This document shows, piece after piece, positions 60,864-64,000 of a stretch of 64,000 nucleotides of DNA; positions within the stretch are counted from its first letter, which is position 1, and each line of letters opens with the position of its first letter. The notes below the pieces were generated by a model. It did not search any database. It was given only the letters and a program-made list of their open reading frames with translations, and was not told the origin of the DNA. The position numbers and the translations under genes are program-made. Source of the stretch: CAVQEK01 sp963711495 (lineage in GTDB: Bacteria; Bacteroidota; Bacteroidia; Cytophagales; Cyclobacteriaceae); contig CAVQEK010000003.1 in the NCBI GenBank assembly GCA_963711495.1, forward strand, positions 186,001-250,000, in the 5' to 3' direction.

Positions 60864-60937
60864 TTACGACTTAATCTGACAGTTAGGGATTAAATTTAAA
60901 TGAGGAATTTAATCATTAACCCCATAAACTGTCAGAA

Positions 60938-61408
60938 ATGAATACAGAGACAAAAGTAATCAAAACTAAGTTAGGACTACTCAACTTAGCCGAACAATTA
61001 GGCAATGTATCCCAAGCCTGTAAAATATTTGGATATAGTCGAGATAGCTTTTACCGCTACAAAGAGTTGTACGATCAAGGCGGAGAGATGGCATTGGCTG
61101 AACTTAGCCGCCGCCAACCGAATCACAAAAATCGCATTGAGCCAGCCATAGAAGAACGTGTCGTATCCATTGCATATGAATATCCTGCATATGGCCAATT
61201 AAGAGCCTCCAATGAACTTAAGAAAGAAGGGGTATTCATATCTCCCTGTGGTGTGCGCTGTGTTTGGCTGCGACATGATCTGGAGACCTTCAGAAAGCGA
61301 CTCAAAGCTCTGGAGGCTAAAGTTGCCCAAGAAGGATTGATACTGACTGAATCTCAAATTACCGCCATGGAAAAGGCTAAGGAAGAGAAGCGGGCTCAGG
61401 GTGGCTAA
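60938..61408 (+). pseudogene. IS481-family transposase, 5' fragment
   Basis: The first ~150 residues of an IS481-type transposase: a helix-turn-helix region (NLAEQLGNVSQACKIFGYSR and DSFYRYKELYDQGGEMALAE), the conserved YEYPAYGQLRASNELKKEGV segment, and the linker ILTESQITAMEKAKEEKRAQ. The catalytic DDE domain is missing because an IS21-family element inserted after RAQG. The last codons before the TAA at 61406 belong to the IS21 end. After the IS21 right end, 63967-64000 reads the expected GEIETLHPGY. It is inactive in this copy. Confidence 0.88.
61397..61401. repeat. 5-bp target duplication CAGGG, left copy (right copy 63967-63971)
   Basis: CAGGG immediately precedes the TGGCTA left tip of the IS21-family element and occurs again immediately after the TAGCCA right tip. 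Collapsing the two copies restores the IS481 transposase frame exactly. Confidence 0.85.
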
Positions 61409-61567
61409 TTCGGTTCGATTTGTGCCAGTGATTTCGGAGTAATAGTGCCAGTGATTTCGGTTCAAACTGTGCCACAAACGTATTAAGGATTTTGCTTAAA
61501 ACGTTTCGTTTTGTGCCACTTTGAAAGATCAAGTTTAAAAAGCGGCTATTTCGCCTTAAAAAGCGAT

Positions 61568-63121
61568 ATGGCAAACACACTTGATCTTATGGACATAAAA
61601 CAAATCATCACCTTGCAAACAGACGGTCTGAGCAACCGTAAAATTGCCGGGGCCCTGGGTATTTCCCGCAATACGGTTAATTCTTACATGAAGCTTTTCA
61701 GGGCTTGCGACTATAGTTTTGAAGAGCTTCTCGGCTTGGACAATGCTTTTCTTACAGAACTGTTCCCATCCCATACGACAATCAATAATGATCGGTTCGA
61801 TGAGCTGATGGGCTATTTCGAACAGATCAACCAATCACGCAACCACCCAGGCTTCACCTTTTTGTACCATTACAACGAGTATCGACAGCAAGTCGAAACA
61901 CCCTACGGCTACACTCAATTCATGGAGCATTACAGGCGCAAGTATGCCAAACTGAAGGGCTCTATGAAGCTGGAACATGAGGCAGGCAAAGAGATGTTCA
62001 TTGATTTTGCCGGCGCCAAACTTTACATTACCCATAAGCAGACCGGAGAACTGATCGGTGTAGAAGTGTTTGTTTCCATCCTGCCAAACAGCCAATACAC
62101 CTATGTAGAGGCCTGCATGAGCCAAAAAAGAGCAGACCTGATCGGATGCATAAGCAATGCTTTGTCTTTTTATGGCGGAGTGCCCAAAGCCATCGTATCG
62201 GACAATTTAAAATCTGCTGTGACCAGAGCTCATAGATACGAGCCGGATATCAACCGTTCGCTCAAGGACATGGCAAACCATTACAGCTGTGTGATCAACC
62301 CCACCCGAAGCTATTCGCCCCAAGACAAGGCTCTGGTTGAAAATGCTGTTCAACTCGCCTATCAGAGGATCTATTACCCTATCAGGTCCATGACCTTCTT
62401 TTCCCTTGGCGAGCTGAATGCTGAGATCCGCAGGCTTTTGGAGAGTTACAACAATCTGCTTTTTCAACGCAAGGAAGCCAGTAGAAAAGAACTCTTCCAA
62501 TCTGTGGAAAGAGCCTACCTCAAACCACTTCCACAGGCTGCTTACCAACTCAAAGATTACAGAAGGGCCAAAGTGCAGAAAATAGGATATGTTTACTTCT
62601 CTGCGGACAAAAGCTATTATAGCGTTCCTTATCGATATATCGGTAAATCAACCTTGATCCATTATACCAAATCTTTGGTAGAAATATACCACTACCATGA
62701 ACGTATCGCCCTGCACATACGCAACCCTTCAAAAGGGATTTATATCACCAATAAAAGCCATCTGAGCAGTACGCAGAAAGAATATACGGACTGGAGCCCT
62801 GATTTTTTTAAGAGAATGGCCGCCAGGCATGGCAGCGATGTAGTGGCCTGTATCGAGGGCTTGTTCATAGAATGCGACTACCCCGAAACGGCCTACAAGC
62901 GGGCCATGGGCATCATTCAGCTTCACCGGATTTATGGATCAGAAAGACTTAACAATGCCTGTTGCCGTGCTGTCTATGCCAAAGCAGTTTCCTATCAACG
63001 CATCAAAAATATCCTGGAAAACAAATTGGATGGTGTGCCTTTGGATGACTGGGAAAAAGACCATAAGCAATCACATATCCCACCTCATGACAACATCCGG
63101 GGGGCGAAATCTTATCAATAA
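61568..63121 (+). CDS. istA: IS21-family transposase IstA
   Basis: 517 residues from ATG 61568. The N-terminal helix-turn-helix (GLSNRKIAGALGISRNTVNS) is followed by a DDE integrase core: MFIDFAGAKLYITH (first Asp), AIVSDNLKSAVTRA (second Asp) and PQDKALVENAVQLAYQRIYY (Glu). A C-terminal DNA-binding/beta-barrel region follows (YFSADKSYYSVPYRYIGK). It cuts and joins the element's ends with help from IstB. The istB gene follows after 23 bases. Confidence 0.94.
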   Translation: MANTLDLMDIKQIITLQTDGLSNRKIAGALGISRNTVNSYMKLFRACDYSFEELLGLDNAFLTELFPSHTTINNDRFDELMGYFEQINQSRNHPGFTFLYHYNEYRQQVETPYGYTQFMEHYRRKYAKLKGSMKLEHEAGKEMFIDFAGAKLYITHKQTGELIGVEVFVSILPNSQYTYVEACMSQKRADLIGCISNALSFYGGVPKAIVSDNLKSAVTRAHRYEPDINRSLKDMANHYSCVINPTRSYSPQDKALVENAVQLAYQRIYYPIRSMTFFSLGELNAEIRRLLESYNNLLFQRKEASRKELFQSVERAYLKPLPQAAYQLKDYRRAKVQKIGYVYFSADKSYYSVPYRYIGKSTLIHYTKSLVEIYHYHERIALHIRNPSKGIYITNKSHLSSTQKEYTDWSPDFFKRMAARHGSDVVACIEGLFIECDYPETAYKRAMGIIQLHRIYGSERLNNACCRAVYAKAVSYQRIKNILENKLDGVPLDDWEKDHKQSHIPPHDNIRGAKSYQ

Positions 63122-63144
63122 TTTAATCACATAAATACAATCAA

Positions 63145-63882
63145 ATGAATAACAATGAAACCATTGAAAAACTGAAACACATGCGGCTAAGCGCCATGGC
63201 CGAGTTGCATGGCCAACATGTAAAGAGCAATCAGTTTAACGACATAACACCCGATGAATACCTGGCATTGCTGGCCGATCACGAGTGGGAAGACAGACAA
63301 AACAAGAAGATGGACCGATTGATCCATCAGGCTCAATTCCGTCAGAAAGCCACTGTGGAAGAGATCAATTATGCTGAATCCAGAAACCTGGACAAAAATA
63401 TGTTTCACCGCCTGAGTACCCTGAATTTTATGGCAAAAAAAGAAAATATTATCCTCACCGGGGCTTCAGGAGTGGGCAAGAGCTACCTGGCCCAGTCATT
63501 GGGTCAGCAAGCTTGTATGATGGGAAAAAGAGTCTATTATGCCAATACTGCCCGATTACTGGCCAAACTGAAACTCTCAAAAGTAGATGGAACCTATATC
63601 AGAGAACTTAAAAAATTATCAAAAATTGACCTGCTCATTCTGGATGATTTTGGCCTTCAGGCCTTTGACAACCACGCCAGAGAAGCACTCATCGATATTA
63701 TCGATGACCGGCATAAACAATCATCAACCATTGTATCCTCTCAAATACCTGTTTCAGCTTGGTATGATATCATTGGGGAAGGAACAATTGCTGATGCAAT
63801 ATTAGACAGGCTTGTCAACTCCTCACATAGAATAGACCTAAAAGGTGAATCATTGAGAAAAGGAATATTAAAAAATGAATAA
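63145..63882 (+). CDS. istB: IS21-family helper ATPase IstB
   Basis: 245 residues, a DnaC-like AAA+ ATPase: Walker A ILTGASGVGKSYLAQSLG (about 108), Walker B LLILDDFGLQAFDN, sensor region TIVSSQIPVSAWYDIIGE and the C-terminal RLVNSSHRIDLKGESLRK. It assists IstA in target selection. The gene ends 26 bases before the right-hand 17-bp inverted repeat. Confidence 0.95.
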   Translation: MNNNETIEKLKHMRLSAMAELHGQHVKSNQFNDITPDEYLALLADHEWEDRQNKKMDRLIHQAQFRQKATVEEINYAESRNLDKNMFHRLSTLNFMAKKENIILTGASGVGKSYLAQSLGQQACMMGKRVYYANTARLLAKLKLSKVDGTYIRELKKLSKIDLLILDDFGLQAFDNHAREALIDIIDDRHKQSSTIVSSQIPVSAWYDIIGEGTIADAILDRLVNSSHRIDLKGESLRKGILKNE

Positions 63883-63966
63883 ATTATATTTTTAACTACT
63901 TTACAGCATCTTTCAAAGTGGCACCATTTGACCGATATACCTGGCATGGTCCGACCGATATAGCCA

Positions 63967-64000
63967 CAGGGCGAGATAGAGACACTTCATCCGGGCTACC
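63967..64000 (+). pseudogene. IS481-family transposase, start of the 3' part
   Basis: After the second CAGGG the frame reads AGGGCGAGATAGAGACACTT as GEIETLHPGY, the direct continuation of the transposase fragment at 60938-61401. The gene runs off the window. Confidence 0.75.

Larger units (their letters stand above)
61402..63966 (+). mobile_element. IS21-family insertion sequence (complete)
   Basis: About 2565 bases with tips TGGCTAATTCGGT and (reverse complement of the right end) TGGCTATATCGGT, matching at 11 of 13 positions, flanked by CAGGG duplications. Subterminal repeats typical of IS21 are present. GTGCCAGTGATTTCGG occurs twice on the left, and GACCGATATA twice on the right. A perfect 17-bp inverted pair, GTGCCACTTTGAAAGAT, lies at 61513-61529 and 63908-63924. 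It carries istA and istB. Both genes look intact, so it may be active. Confidence 0.9.
60856..64000 (+). mobile_element. IS481-family element, interrupted by an IS21-family element, right part beyond window
   Basis: The transposase frame starts at 60938. Upstream are the inverted pair CTGACAGTT / AACTGTCAG (about 60877 and 60924). I place the left end near TGTGG at 60856, but this end is uncertain. The transposase is broken at 61401 by the IS21 insertion and resumes at 63967 with the next codons in frame, continuing off the window. Confidence 0.65.

Noticed and set aside
1..64000. TAG reassigned to an amino acid throughout this genome
   Set aside because: TAG ends many genes here exactly at the expected family C terminus (for example NPVKALRYE at 26495, the ECF sigma at 11855, the oxidoreductase at 21643), so it is a normal stop.
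1..64000. CRISPR array or tRNA/rRNA genes
   Set aside because: No regularly spaced direct repeats of CRISPR length and no cloverleaf or rRNA segments were recognised. The 120-base repeats at 44.7-45.3 kb are coding, and the 44.6-49.5 kb repeats are irregularly spaced.

Overview
The window looks like chromosome from a Bacteroidota member, probably a Saprospiraceae/Chitinophagaceae-type heterotroph; the placement is inferred. Support comes from an ECF sigma/FecR/STN-domain set, a type IX secretion (type B) C-terminal domain, a promoter of the Bacteroidota form (TTTG, then TATATTTG), a LytS/LytTR two-component pair, arrays of FtsX/MacB-like permeases, and secreted glycosidases and a sulfatase.

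Layout. 0-6 kb: the end of a histidine kinase, an HlyD-type adaptor plus TolC-type outer-membrane pair, a possible Rof-like protein and a nucleoid-associated protein. 6-16 kb, mostly minus strand: ECF sigma, FecR anti-sigma, a large STN/MG2-like surface protein, a PDZ aspartyl protease, an M28 peptidase and two exported proteins. 16-26 kb: a frameshifted sulfatase, a decayed CPBP protease next to a leucine-rich-repeat protein, a Gfo/Idh/MocA oxidoreductase convergent with a GH27 alpha-galactosidase, then ArsR-SRPBCC-DoxX', a rifampin ADP-ribosyltransferase (Arr) homologue, a broken dihydrofolate reductase and a probable group II intron scrap. 26.5-35 kb: ABC permease paralogues, one split by an in-frame stop. 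35-41 kb: M3 peptidase, then a cold-adaptation-like run of desaturase, DEAD-box helicase and cold-shock protein. 41-56 kb: a UroD-family protein with a six-hairpin glycosidase-like protein, a Ser-rich repeat protein, Crp and VOC proteins, OsmC, a B12/radical SAM enzyme and a LytS/LytTR pair. Four copies of a dispersed intergenic repeat and several deletion scars lie here.

56.4-64 kb is an AT-rich accessory island and the most interesting part. A minus-strand operon encodes, in order, a ubiquitin-like protein, an E2-like protein, a JAMM deubiquitinase-like protease and an E1-like ThiF enzyme. This is the gene order of the bilABCD (bacterial ISG15-like) antiphage conjugation systems. Facing it is a plus-strand operon of a sigma-like factor, a small helical protein and an ImmA/IrrE metalloprotease, which I propose regulates it. 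The E2 gene carries an in-frame TAG at codon 28, inside a 13-bp hairpin. The island ends in nested insertion sequences: an IS21-family element sits inside an IS481-family transposase gene with a clean 5-bp target duplication.

A recurring theme is gene decay. There are single-base frameshifts (sulfatase, reductase, CPBP), in-frame TAG codons (permease, DoxX, E2), and internal-deletion remnants (adenylate cyclase, a nucleotidyltransferase fused to a secretion domain, a permease tail). Some of the single-base lesions could be assembly errors; the deletion fusions are much less likely to be.
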